DNA of 36,294 nt from Candidatus Tayloriibacteriota bacterium (GCA_009694955.1 SIBZ01000005.1:1-36294); one strand, 5' to 3'. Shown: positions 15,353 through 22,896, counted from the first letter of the stretch. The notes: generated by a model from the sequence alone, not told the origin. Numbers and translations are program-made.

Positions 15353-15589
15353 TTATCTTACCCCTAATTTTGTCTTTACAAGTCGCATACTATCTTCAAG
15401 TTCAGTAATACGGTTATCATGCGCTCGGAGGAGAAGGTTTTCAATACGGTCAAGACGTTTATCAATACCATCAAATCGCTCATCAACGGCTTCAAACCGA
15501 GCATTCATCTCAGCTTTCTTCGCGGTCTCGTCAAAGCCCCTCTTCACCATTCCCGCAAGGTCATCAATTGTCATTGCCTTCTTTGCCAT
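15353..15589 (-). CDS. Small coiled-coil protein, 78 aa, hypothetical
   Basis: The sequence MAKKAMTIDDLAGMVKRGFDE is followed by heptad-like repeats (RFEAVDERFDGIDKRLDRIENLLL), predicting a coiled coil over most of its length. From memory, similar short 'MTxDDLAxMVKRGFDE' proteins are frequent in CPR genomes; the function is unknown. TATAAT on the minus strand (15596-15601) lies six bases before the ATG, so the transcript is probably leaderless. Confidence 0.75.
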   Translation of the reverse strand: MAKKAMTIDDLAGMVKRGFDETAKKAEMNARFEAVDERFDGIDKRLDRIENLLLRAHDNRITELEDSMRLVKTKLGVR

Positions 15590-15690
15590 AAGGGAATTAT
15601 ATCACCGTGCCTTCGACACGCAAACGTGAGTTGAAGAAACGGGAGGAGGGAGTAGTATAGATATGTGAAAAAGAGGCTAAGGAATTGCAT

Positions 15691-16188
15691 ATGGCTTTCA
15701 TGTATAAAGAATATCAAGGCGACTACTCTGACCACTTTCAAGAAATGAAAGAGAAGATTTTGGCGTTATCCAGACGGAAACTTCAGATTGAGCATATCGG
15801 CAGTACGGCGGTGAAAGGTCTTGGTGGTAAAGGCATTATTGATATTTCTATTGGTATCAGGCACTGGAGTGAATCCAGTGATGTTTTGAAGATTCTAAAC
15901 AAATTAGGTTTCAAGCATTTTCACGATAAAGAAAACAATACAATTTTTGTAAGTACCAAAGCGAGATGCGAAGAGGGGGAGTACCATGTTCACATCAGTA
16001 GAATTGGAACAATGAGATATACCCATACGCTGGAGTTTCGGGATTTTCTTCGCGCCCATCCTGCGGAAGTTAAGAACTACCAACAAATAAAGAAGGGAAT
16101 TTTCAAAAAATGCAAAGGCGACCGTAAGCTCTATAAACAACTGAAAAACAACTATTTCATTAACCTCAAAAACTGTTTTTTGCCCTAG
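15691..16188 (+). CDS. GrpB-like / UPF0157 nucleotidyltransferase-fold protein
   Basis: The start at ATG 15691 (165 aa) is supported by AAGGA seven bases upstream; the track start (TTG 15685) is less likely. The signature HIGSTAVKGLGGKGIIDISI (~residues 35-54) is the GrpB-family version of the nucleotidyltransferase GS...D-x-D/I motif. VHISRIGTM and FRDFLRAHPAEVKNYQQIK follow, as in GrpB proteins. Family members are putative nucleotidyltransferases with no settled substrate. Confidence 0.85.
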   Translation: MAFMYKEYQGDYSDHFQEMKEKILALSRRKLQIEHIGSTAVKGLGGKGIIDISIGIRHWSESSDVLKILNKLGFKHFHDKENNTIFVSTKARCEEGEYHVHISRIGTMRYTHTLEFRDFLRAHPAEVKNYQQIKKGIFKKCKGDRKLYKQLKNNYFINLKNCFLP

Positions 16189-16282
16189 TTGCTGACAAAA
16201 TTATTTGCTTATTCGCGAGAATAAGAAAATAGATATGGAATTAAAAGAGGGAAAAAGTTGAAGAAATAGAACAGGAGAGTAG

Positions 16283-16288
16283 TATAGT
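16283..16288 (+). promoter_or_regulatory. -10 box of leaderless PQ-loop-like gene
   Basis: TATAGT ends only five bases before the ATG at 16294, so transcription should begin at or next to the A of the start codon. Confidence 0.55.
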
Positions 16289-16293
16289 CCGTA

Positions 16294-16911
16294 ATGTCCG
16301 ACTATAAATCCATCATCAGCATTGTCGCGGTCATACTGACCATTGTCGGGTACGCGCCCTATATCCGAGATATCTTCCGGAGGAAGACGGTTCCGCACAC
16401 CTTCACCTTTTTCATTTGGGGATTCGCGAGCCTCATTACCTACGCTCTGCAGGTCTTGGGAGGAGCAGGTGTCGGCTCATGGGTAACACTCGCCGCTTCG
16501 CTCATCTGCATTTTCATTTTCTTCCTCGGCCTCAAGTATGGCAACAAAGAGATTACCCATTCCGATGTCGTATTTTTCGTACTCTCGCTCGTCGCGCTAT
16601 TCCTCTGGCTTGTGGTCAAACAGCCCGTTTGGTCTGTAATTCTTATAGTCCTCGTCGATATCCTCGGCTTCGTCCCGACGGTGCGCAAGTCGTGGAACAA
16701 ACCCTATTCCGAAACGCTGTTCCTCTACGAGACCTGTGTCGTCCGGCACGCCCTGAGCGTCTTTGCTCTCCAGCAGTTCAACACCCTCACGCTCCTCTAC
16801 CCAATCGTCTGGACCCTCGCCAATCTTATCTTTAGTGTTATTCTTGTCGTTCGCCGAGGGAAAATTTCTCCCTCCGTTCCGTCAATCGAAACCCCGATTC
16901 CTCTTATCTGA
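16294..16911 (+). CDS. PQ-loop/SemiSWEET-like membrane protein, paralogue 1
   Basis: This 205-aa polytopic protein has two similar halves. Each contains a P..RK/RD motif after a glycine-containing helix: GYAPYIRDIFRRKTVPHTFTF near the start and GFVPTVRKSWNKPYSETLF near residue 130. These resemble the repeat units of PQ-loop/SWEET-type transporters, an assignment by pattern only. A clear paralogue is encoded at 22897. The mRNA is probably leaderless. Transported substrate, if any, is unknown. Confidence 0.65.
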   Translation: MSDYKSIISIVAVILTIVGYAPYIRDIFRRKTVPHTFTFFIWGFASLITYALQVLGGAGVGSWVTLAASLICIFIFFLGLKYGNKEITHSDVVFFVLSLVALFLWLVVKQPVWSVILIVLVDILGFVPTVRKSWNKPYSETLFLYETCVVRHALSVFALQQFNTLTLLYPIVWTLANLIFSVILVVRRGKISPSVPSIETPIPLI

Positions 16912-16921
16912 TTTCGGTAAG

Positions 16922-16951
16922 AGCTCCTCTTTACTTGAGTAAAGAGGAGCT
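16922..16951. repeat. Perfect 14-bp inverted repeat with TG loop
   Basis: AGCTCCTCTTTACT-TG-AGTAAAGAGGAGCT lies downstream of the PQ-loop-like gene. It is followed by a G-run, not T, so it is not a standard terminator on this strand. The same architecture (14-bp stem, TG centre) occurs at 23866-23895 with different sequence. Confidence 0.8.
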
Positions 16952-16974
16952 GGGGGGGTAGAAGTGATGCACGT

Positions 16975-17262
16975 ATGAACACCACTAAGAAAGCGTTAAA
17001 TTTCTTTGACGAGTTTCATCAAGGCACGGTGAACCGAGTCGCCCATATCATCGGCTTTGCCGGGTTGTTTTGCAGTATCTACAAACTCGATTGGAAATTG
17101 TTCGCTCTGTTTCTTGTCGTCGTTGAGGGCGGACATATCTACAACCACTTCGCGGGTATCAAGCATTATGACTTCCGGCCACACGTTACTTTTTGGCGCG
17201 TTTTTATCTTCATCGCCATTGTGGGCGTATTTTACCTTTTCAGCGAATATCTTTTGAAATAG
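16975..17262 (+). CDS. DUF962 (Mpo1-like)-type small membrane protein
   Basis: This 95-aa protein has FFDEFHQGTVNRVAHIIGFAGL, then VVEGGHIYNHFAGIKHYDFRP, giving a spaced set of histidines (HxxG...GHxxxH). Three hydrophobic segments follow the DUF962 pattern. The eukaryotic relative Mpo1 is a fatty-acid alpha-oxidation dioxygenase that uses such histidines. Transfer of that activity to this short protein is inference. A terminator follows. Confidence 0.55.
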   Translation: MNTTKKALNFFDEFHQGTVNRVAHIIGFAGLFCSIYKLDWKLFALFLVVVEGGHIYNHFAGIKHYDFRPHVTFWRVFIFIAIVGVFYLFSEYLLK

Positions 17263-17277
17263 ATTTTCTTTTATGGA

Positions 17278-17302
17278 AAAACCAGCATCTGATTCTGGTT
17301 TT
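17278..17302 (+). terminator. Terminator after the DUF962-like gene
   Basis: AAAACCAG and CTGGTTTT form the stem, with the T-run forming its 3' arm. This also shows that the guaB ORF cannot sensibly start at 17273. Confidence 0.7.
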
Positions 17303-17335
17303 GTGCAGCGTATACCCTCACAGCTACAGCAACTT

Positions 17336-17364
17336 TTGCACAAAAGCTCTTGTCGGGGTATACT
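17336..17364 (+). promoter_or_regulatory. guaB promoter TTGCAC-17-TATACT
   Basis: TTGCAC (17336-17341) and TATACT (17359-17364) have an ideal 17-base spacer. Transcription should start ~10 bases before the ATG at 17381, which fixes the guaB start there. Confidence 0.8.
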
Positions 17365-17380
17365 CTTGCGATATATATTT

Positions 17381-18523
17381 ATGACCATACGACTGGGATT
17401 AACTTTTGATGACGTACTCCTTGAACCGCGCAGGACGGCGGTGAAGCGACAATGTGCCTTAGTTGCAACGCGCCTCTCTAAAGGGGTGCGTCTTGCTATC
17501 CCGCTTATTGCCGCCGCGTCCGATACCGTCTCGGACGCACGGTTTGCGATTGCTCTCGGAAAGCTTGGCGGCATGGCGGTACTCCATAGAAATGTCAGTC
17601 TCGAAGAGCAGGTACAAATGGTAAAGGAGGTGAAAGCGGCGGGAGTTACCGTTGGCGCGGCAGTTGGCCCGCTTGATGTTGCTCGCGCGGTGGCGCTCGC
17701 CGAGGCAGGAGCCTCGGTTATTTTTATCGACTGCGCGCACGCGCACGCTCCCGGCATTATCGCGGCGGCAAAGGAGATGAAAAAGAGATTTAAATCCCTC
17801 CACCCCCACTCAATCTCCCCCTCTAAAGAGGGGGAGAGGGTACCGACACAGCTTGTGGTGGGGAATGTGGCGACTAAAGAGGCAGCGAAGGATTTTCTCG
17901 GCATCGCAGATGCACTGAAGGTCGGTATCGGCCCCGGAGCGATTTGTACGACTCGCATCATAAGCGGTGTGGGCGTTCCGCAACTTACGGCGATTATGGA
18001 TGTTGTCTCGGTTGCACAAAAGAAAGGCATTCCTGTCATCGCTGATGGCGGCATTCGTTTTTCGGGAGATATCGTGAAGGCACTCGCGGCGGGCGCGTCC
18101 AGCGTCATGATGGGTTCGATGTTCGCCGGTACGGAAGAAACTCCGGGAGAAATAATCACGGAGAACGGAAAGCAGTACAAATCCTATCGCGGTATGGGAA
18201 GTAAGGAGGCGTTGGAGAAGAGGCATGCTACTGATAGATATGCGGCAGAATCGAAAGACAGCACCACCTCGGTCTCCGGCCACTCCTCCTCAACTGAGGA
18301 GGAGAAGAGAAAGAAGAGCCATGTTGTAGAAGGTGTCACGGGAAAAGTCCGCTACAAGGGACCGGTTGCGGGTATTGTCGAAGAAATGGTTGGCGGCATT
18401 ACAGCGGGCATGGGCTACATCGGCGCGGCAACTATAGAGGAGATGTGGAAGCAGGCGAGGTTCATCCAAATAACAGGCGCGGGTTTGCAAGAATCTCATC
18501 CGCATTCCGGATTTAAGCTGTAA
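17381..18523 (+). CDS. guaB: IMP dehydrogenase, CBS-less, with two in-frame repeat insertions
   Basis: This encodes 380 aa from ATG 17381 (MTIRLGLTFDDVLLEPR). GuaB oxidises IMP to XMP with NAD, the committed step to GMP. The catalytic loop GIGPGAICTTR places the active Cys at ~189. VIADGGIRFSGDIVKALAAGA and MMGSMFAGTEE are the phosphate-binding segments, and GKVRYKGPV follows the flap. The tandem CBS domains usual after the first ~90 residues are absent: HRNVSLEEQ runs straight into the barrel. Two non-family insertions are visible: SLHPHSISPSKEGERV (~139-154), in a loop before QLVVGN, and STTSVSGHSSSTEEEK (~294-309), in the flap just before VVEGVTG. Both coincide with palindromic repeat DNA. 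guaA follows after five bases, so the two form an operon. Confidence 0.95.
   Translation: MTIRLGLTFDDVLLEPRRTAVKRQCALVATRLSKGVRLAIPLIAAASDTVSDARFAIALGKLGGMAVLHRNVSLEEQVQMVKEVKAAGVTVGAAVGPLDVARAVALAEAGASVIFIDCAHAHAPGIIAAAKEMKKRFKSLHPHSISPSKEGERVPTQLVVGNVATKEAAKDFLGIADALKVGIGPGAICTTRIISGVGVPQLTAIMDVVSVAQKKGIPVIADGGIRFSGDIVKALAAGASSVMMGSMFAGTEETPGEIITENGKQYKSYRGMGSKEALEKRHATDRYAAESKDSTTSVSGHSSSTEEEKRKKSHVVEGVTGKVRYKGPVAGIVEEMVGGITAGMGYIGAATIEEMWKQARFIQITGAGLQESHPHSGFKL
17795..17839 (+). repeat. In-frame palindromic repeat inside guaB, family 1
   Basis: C-rich sequence then CCCCCTCTAAAGAGGGGG, a perfect palindrome, then GAGAGG. It is translated as HPHSISPSKEGER. Related copies are in guaA (18901), lepA (32756) and, inverted, in the intergenic stretch at 35541. 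Confidence 0.8.
18260..18306 (+). repeat. In-frame palindromic repeat inside guaB, family 2
   Basis: CACCTCGGTCTCCGGCCAC then CTCCTCAACTGAGGAG is translated as STTSVSGHSSSTEEEK. It is nearly identical to the guaA copy at 19573-19623 and is read in the same frame. Confidence 0.85.
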
Positions 18524-18528
18524 ACGAT

Positions 18529-20223
18529 ATGCAAAAGAGTGCGCACAAAGATACGATAGCGGTTTTGGATTTCGGCTCACAGTACAGTCACCTTATCGTG
18601 CGAAGAATCAGGGAGCTCGGCGTGTATGCCGAGCTTTTGGCTCCTGAGGTTTCTGCGGAAAAACTCGCGAAGTACAAAGCGATAGTGCTTTCCGGCGGTC
18701 CGCAAAACTTATCGGAATCTACGGCACTGAAGGCCGACCCGAAGGTGTATACACTCGGCGTCCCGATTCTCGGTGTCTGCTATGGATTACAACTGCTCGC
18801 GCATCAGCTTGGGGGAAAGGTAACAGCAGGGAAGAAGCGTGAGTACGGACCGGTGAGAGTTGAACTGTCGTCGAAGTCGGAGTTGTTTAGGGGGATGAAG
18901 ACCACAGAGCACCCCTTCGCCTCGCAGACTCGGCACTTCCCCTCTAAAGAGGGGCAGATGGGGGAGAGGAAAGAAGAAGGAGAACTCACGTGGATGTCAC
19001 ATGGCGACCAAGTGACGAAGATTCCCAAAGGCTTCGTCGTAACCGGTAAATCCGGCGCGTGTCCTATCGCGGCGATTGAAGATACGAAGCGTAAGATTTA
19101 CGGCATTCAGTTTCATCCGGAAGTGAAGCATACGTCCAACGGGATGAAAGTAATTGAGAACTTCTTGAAAATTGTCGGCGCAAAGAAGAGTTGGAGTATG
19201 GGCAAGGATTGGATTGCAAGCCAAGTGGCGGATATCAAAACCAAAGTGGGGAAGGGGCGCGCGCTCTGTGCGCTTTCGGGAGGCGTTGACTCCACCGTCG
19301 CGGCCTACCTCGTGCATCGTGCGATTGGGAAACAGCTCACCTGTATTTACGTGGACACCGGTCTTATGCGGCAGGGGGAGACGGAGCAGATTAAAAAGAC
19401 GTTTGCGAAACTTCCGGAGCTTGATTTCAGAGCGGTGGATGCGGAGAATGAGTTTTTGGACGCGCTACGGGGCGTCACCGAGCCGGAGAAGAAAAGGAAG
19501 ATTATAGGGGAGTTGTTTATACGGCTGTTTGAGAGGGAGACAGGGAAGAACTCCCACCAACCCGCTAAGAGGAACACCACCACCCCGGCCTCCGGCCACC
19601 CCTCCTCAACTGAGGAGGGGAAAACCGCCTTTGATTTTTTGGTACAGGGAACGCTCTACACCGACGCCATTACCTCCGGTGTTTCGGTCGGCGGGAAAGC
19701 GGCGGTGATTAAATCCCATCACAATGTCGGCGGGCTTCCCAAAGATGTGAAGTTTAAGCTTATCGAGCCGCTAAGGGATTTGTATAAAGATGAAGTGCGG
19801 GCGCTCGGGCGTGCCCTCGGCGTACCCGAAAAAATCGCCTCGCGCCAACCATTCCCCGGCCCCGGTCTTGCGGTGCGTGTCATCGGAGCCGTGAGCAAAG
19901 AAAAGCTCGTTATGCTACGCGCGGCCGATGCTATTTTTTGCGAAGAGATAGAAAAGGCGGGACTTCAGAAAGATATTCAGCAGTATCTTGCCGTGCTTCC
20001 CGACATTCGCTCTGTGGGTGTGCAGGGCGACGCACGCACGTACGGACACCCGATAATCCTCCGCGCCGTTACAACCGCCGACTTTATGACGGCAGACTGG
20101 GCGCGTATTCCTCATGAGCTTCTGGCTAAGGTTTCCGCCCGTATCACGAACGAGGTTGCGGGTATTAATCGCGTAGCGTACGATATTACTTCCAAACCGC
20201 CGGGAACGGTGGAGTGGGAGTAA
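18529..20223 (+). CDS. guaA: GMP synthase (glutamine-hydrolysing), with two in-frame repeat insertions
   Basis: This 564-aa protein is longer than the usual ~510-525 aa. It converts XMP to GMP using ATP and glutamine. In the class I amidotransferase domain the nucleophile Cys is ~84 in GVCYGLQLL, and FHPEV holds the His-Glu pair (~196-198). The PP-loop ATPase motif LSGGVDST is at ~249-256. The dimerisation domain ends in ITSKPPGTVEWE, as in all GuaA proteins. Two extra segments sit where homologues have short loops. The first is TTEHPFASQTRHFPSKEG...GER (~125-147), between LFRGMK and LTWMSHGD. The second is HQPAKRNTTTPASGHPSSTEEGK (~344-366), between FERETGK and FDFLVQGTLY. Both are encoded by palindromic repeats, and both flanks are intact, so the enzyme should still fold. 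Confidence 0.96.
   Translation: MQKSAHKDTIAVLDFGSQYSHLIVRRIRELGVYAELLAPEVSAEKLAKYKAIVLSGGPQNLSESTALKADPKVYTLGVPILGVCYGLQLLAHQLGGKVTAGKKREYGPVRVELSSKSELFRGMKTTEHPFASQTRHFPSKEGQMGERKEEGELTWMSHGDQVTKIPKGFVVTGKSGACPIAAIEDTKRKIYGIQFHPEVKHTSNGMKVIENFLKIVGAKKSWSMGKDWIASQVADIKTKVGKGRALCALSGGVDSTVAAYLVHRAIGKQLTCIYVDTGLMRQGETEQIKKTFAKLPELDFRAVDAENEFLDALRGVTEPEKKRKIIGELFIRLFERETGKNSHQPAKRNTTTPASGHPSSTEEGKTAFDFLVQGTLYTDAITSGVSVGGKAAVIKSHHNVGGLPKDVKFKLIEPLRDLYKDEVRALGRALGVPEKIASRQPFPGPGLAVRVIGAVSKEKLVMLRAADAIFCEEIEKAGLQKDIQQYLAVLPDIRSVGVQGDARTYGHPIILRAVTTADFMTADWARIPHELLAKVSARITNEVAGINRVAYDITSKPPGTVEWE
18901..18969 (+). repeat. In-frame palindromic repeat inside guaA, family 1
   Basis: CACCCC...CGGCACTT then the palindrome CCCCTCTAAAGAGGGG (18939-18954) and ...GGGGGAGAGG. 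It is translated as ...HFPSKEGQMGERK, sharing PSKEG and GER with the guaB copy, so both are read in the same frame. Confidence 0.8.
19549..19623 (+). repeat. In-frame palindromic repeat inside guaA, family 2
   Basis: CACCCCGGCCTCCGGCCAC then CCCTCCTCAACTGAGGAGGGG is translated as TTTPASGHPSSTEEGK. It matches the guaB element at 18260 almost base for base and uses the same reading frame. Confidence 0.85.
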
Positions 20224-20287
20224 AAGGAGAAGATAGAAGGTAGAAAAAACAGCACTAATTTTTTAGGAAGATATCAAGAAGTTCTAC

Positions 20288-20293
20288 TATAAT
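20288..20293 (+). promoter_or_regulatory. -10 box upstream of adenosine deaminase gene
   Basis: CTACTATAATAAT contains TATAAT, giving a leader of ~50 bases. The leader's TTCTACCCTCTACTATCT resembles the inverse complement of AGATAGAAGGTAGAA just after guaA. Confidence 0.5.
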
Positions 20294-20350
20294 AATCGAC
20301 ATATCCTTTTAGCTACTTTCTACCCTCTACTATCTACTTTCTCAAAAATT

Positions 20351-21361
20351 ATGGCCCAACGAACCACAACCCCCAGAGCAGAGCTTCATACCCACCTCGG
20401 TGCGGCGGTTGACCCCGTGATTATGTGGACCATTGCGCACCGGCAGGGAATCAGACTTCCCGTCAAAGACTACTGGGATTTCGAGGATATGATTACCATG
20501 GGTCCTGACAAGAAGAATCGGGGCATCGATGATATGGATAAGAATTACTACCATCTTACCGAACTCATTCAGTCGTCTCCCGAAGCCATGGAAGAAACGG
20601 TGCATTCCGTCATCGGCGGCGGATACCGCAAGTGTAATCTCGTCCTGCAAGAGCTTCGATTCGCGCCCATGAAGCGCAACCGTACCGGAGAACGCGACCT
20701 CGATTTCATTATCCTCGCGGCACTCTGGGGCATGCGCCGCGCCATGATTGAGTATTCCCAGGTGACGGCAGGACTCATCATCGGCCTCGACCGTACATTC
20801 ACGCCGGCTCAAAACGCGATTACCGTCGAAAAGGCGATACGCTACAAAACCGACGGTATCGTCGGTGTCGATATCCTCGGACCCGACCGCGACACGTTCT
20901 CCATGGAGGCGCATGCGCCACTCCTCAAGCATGCGCGCAAGGCAGGCCTCGGCCTCACGGTTCACGCGGGAGAAACGGGTAACCTCGAGGAACTTCGGTA
21001 CGTCGTCCGCACTATTCGTCCCGAGCGCATCGGACACGGACTCGCTGCTGTAAAAGACCAAAAACTTATGAAAGATATCGTGAAGCAGGGTATTGTGTTG
21101 GAACTCTGCCCAACCTCGAATCTTCGCAACAGCGTGGTAAAAGATATAGCCGAACTTCGCACCATTATCCGCACCTTTATCGACAACGGAGTTCGCTTCA
21201 CCATCAATACCGACGGGCCGGAGATGTATCGCACCAGCGTCATCAAAGAAGAAAAGTTTTTGCTCGCCCAGAACATTATGAATGAGAAGGAAATCGCACA
21301 GTGCATGGAGTGGGCATTTAAGGCGGCGTTTGTAAAACCAAAAGAGAACGGGAAAAAGTAA
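20351..21361 (+). CDS. add: Adenosine deaminase family protein
   Basis: This 336-aa protein has the ADA metal and active-site motifs in order: ELHTHLGA (~11-18, the HxH zinc ligands), TVHAGETG (~204-211, His and catalytic Glu), RIGHGLAA (~220-227, catalytic His), LCPTSNLRN, and TINTDGPEMYRT (~284-295). The last has DG where adenosine-specific enzymes usually have DDP, so the substrate could be another aminopurine nucleoside. Such enzymes hydrolyse adenosine to inosine. Next to guaB-guaA this suggests an adenosine-to-GMP salvage route, although a kinase or phosphorylase step would be needed elsewhere. It has its own -10 box. Confidence 0.88.
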   Translation: MAQRTTTPRAELHTHLGAAVDPVIMWTIAHRQGIRLPVKDYWDFEDMITMGPDKKNRGIDDMDKNYYHLTELIQSSPEAMEETVHSVIGGGYRKCNLVLQELRFAPMKRNRTGERDLDFIILAALWGMRRAMIEYSQVTAGLIIGLDRTFTPAQNAITVEKAIRYKTDGIVGVDILGPDRDTFSMEAHAPLLKHARKAGLGLTVHAGETGNLEELRYVVRTIRPERIGHGLAAVKDQKLMKDIVKQGIVLELCPTSNLRNSVVKDIAELRTIIRTFIDNGVRFTINTDGPEMYRTSVIKEEKFLLAQNIMNEKEIAQCMEWAFKAAFVKPKENGKK

Positions 21362-21542
21362 GAGGCTGAAACAGGGAAAAAGAAAAAGCGTTAGGGTATA
21401 GATTTGTCATTTTATGGTCTCCCATACGCCGTTGAAACCCTTAAGTACAAGGCCTACTTGAAACGCACTGCGCCACACCTTCTCCCTGAGAGCGTTACCA
21501 TAGACAGCTATTATACAGGGTTTTTTCTGATACAATCTACGT

Positions 21543-21794
21543 ATGTACTTTTCTTGGTTTAAGCGAAAGAAACATGGATTACGCTGGACGCCCGTTTCGT
21601 GGCAAGGCTGGCTTATCACGCTGATTTTTACCATCGCGATATTCCGCAATTTTCTTCGCATAGACGAGGATTCGCACTCTGTGAGCGATACGCTTATTAA
21701 TTTTATTCCGCAAACAATCGGTCTCGTGCTTATTCTGGCACTCGTTTGCTGGCTTACCTCGCCAAAACAGCAACCTCCCTCGGACATCAAGTAA
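21543..21794 (+). CDS. Small two-helix membrane protein, hypothetical
   Basis: This 83-aa protein has hydrophobic segments WQGWLITLIFTIAIFRNF and TIGLVLILALVCWL with a charged loop between. An extended -10 TGATACAAT (21528-21536) ends six bases before the ATG, so the mRNA is probably leaderless. The family is not recognised. The ~180 bases upstream show nothing else. Confidence 0.65.
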   Translation: MYFSWFKRKKHGLRWTPVSWQGWLITLIFTIAIFRNFLRIDEDSHSVSDTLINFIPQTIGLVLILALVCWLTSPKQQPPSDIK

Positions 21795-21837
21795 TATCTC
21801 TGTGGTACTATTGATATCGGAAGAGAAATGAAAAACT

Positions 21838-22407
21838 ATGTGGAAAAAAACTAAAGAGTTGGTTCTCTTCGCGTGGAACTGTGTGATCCACCCGATGCGT
21901 AATGCCTCTATCGTGCCGAGTTCCGCGAAAGCAGCGGAAGCTATGGTCGCTGGTATTGATTTTACAAAGATACGGACGGTCGTTGAACTTGGTCCTGGTA
22001 CAGGGGTCTTTACTGAGGAACTGCTGAAGCGGTGCATCCTCGGAACCAAAGTTGTTCTAGTTGAAATTGAGGAAAAATACGTTGCCCTTCTGCAGGAACG
22101 ATTTGGCGACAAAGTGATAGTGGAACATGCGAGTGTCGCAGACCTTGAAACACTTATTGGGAAGCACGGCGGAAGAGTCGACCTCATTGTTTCGGGCCTG
22201 CCCGTTCTAATTCCTTCGGTGACCGAGACACTTCTCGTGTCAATCAAGCGGCACACGGAGCGAGGGACTATCTATCGGTTTTTTTCATATGTACCTCCGC
22301 TCGTCAAGCGCGTCTACCGAGGGTTGCCGGTTCAAAAAATAGCCTTCGTGCTTTTGAATCTTCCGCCACTCTGGGTGTATGAGCTATCAGTATCCGAACA
22401 TACGTAA
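21838..22407 (+). CDS. SAM-dependent methyltransferase, phospholipid N-methyltransferase (PmtA)-like
   Basis: This 189-aa protein has HPMRNASIVPSSAKAAEAM (~18-37), the 'x-PSS-x-x-A' lead-in of PmtA-type enzymes. SAM motif I follows as VVELGPGTGVFTEELL (~49-64), then VLVEIEEKYVALLQERF and VSGLPVLIP. PmtA methylates phosphatidylethanolamine; rRNA adenine dimethyltransferases share the core but differ at the NPP/NLPY motif. Specificity here is inferred. The next gene (tspO) starts 29 bases before this one ends, so the two are coupled. Confidence 0.8.
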   Translation: MWKKTKELVLFAWNCVIHPMRNASIVPSSAKAAEAMVAGIDFTKIRTVVELGPGTGVFTEELLKRCILGTKVVLVEIEEKYVALLQERFGDKVIVEHASVADLETLIGKHGGRVDLIVSGLPVLIPSVTETLLVSIKRHTERGTIYRFFSYVPPLVKRVYRGLPVQKIAFVLLNLPPLWVYELSVSEHT

Positions 22408-22888
22408 AGCACTACAACTCGTCGTGTCGGTTGCGGTATCGGAACTCGCCGGCATCATCGGGGCGGCTTTTACCGCCCCGTCCATTCCGACATGGTACGC
22501 GGGACTCGTGAAGCCCGCACTCAATCCTCCTGCGTGGATATTCGGTCCCGTCTGGACGACGCTCTACGCGCTTATGGGCACCTCGCTCTTTCTCATCTGG
22601 TCCTCCTACGCCAAGGCTTCGGAAGGATTAGGAAAAACGAAGATTGTAAGGGCGAGTTGGATGTTCTTCATCCAACTCGCACTCACTATTTTCTGGTCCA
22701 TTTTCTTTTTCGGAATGCAGAACCCCGCGCTCGCGTTTGCGGATATTATTCTGCTGTGGCTCGCCATTCTCACAACCATAATTCTCTTTTACCGTATTTC
22801 CAAACCCGCCTCGTACCTGCTTCTTCCATATATTCTCTGGGTCAGCTTCGCGGTGTATCTCAACTACTCACTATGGATGCTTAATTAA
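22379..22888 (+). CDS. tspO: TspO/MBR family membrane protein
   Basis: This 169-aa protein has five hydrophobic helices and the aromatic-rich TspO signature: WYAGLVKPALNPPAWIFGPVWTTLYALMG (~36-64), then QLALTIFWSIFFFGM. TspO proteins bind porphyrins and related ligands and are linked to oxidative-stress responses. The loop between helices 2 and 3 is extended by SSYAKASEGLGK (~75-86), which coincides with a near-palindromic GC-rich DNA segment and is not a normal TspO feature. It overlaps the methyltransferase gene by 29 bases. Confidence 0.92.
   Translation: MSYQYPNIRKALQLVVSVAVSELAGIIGAAFTAPSIPTWYAGLVKPALNPPAWIFGPVWTTLYALMGTSLFLIWSSYAKASEGLGKTKIVRASWMFFIQLALTIFWSIFFFGMQNPALAFADIILLWLAILTTIILFYRISKPASYLLLPYILWVSFAVYLNYSLWMLN
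22601..22628 (+). repeat. Probable in-frame palindromic repeat inside tspO (AKASEG type)
   Basis: TCCTACGCCAAGGCTTCGG then AAGGA is an imperfect palindrome, translated as SYAKASEGL. It lies exactly in the loop that is too long for TspO. From memory the peptide YAKASEG recurs in unrelated CPR proteins; this needs checking. Confidence 0.6.
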
Positions 22889-22896
22889 AATTGGGT

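Noticed and set aside
17273-17380. N-terminal extension of guaB in the ORF track
   Set aside because: It covers a terminator (17278-17302) and the TTGCAC/TATACT promoter; IMPDH homology starts at 17381.
16996-18180. 394-aa minus-strand ORF opposite guaB
   Set aside because: It is antisense to a clearly functional guaB and the DUF962-like gene, with an Ala/Ser/Thr-rich composition expected from a mirrored GC-rich gene.
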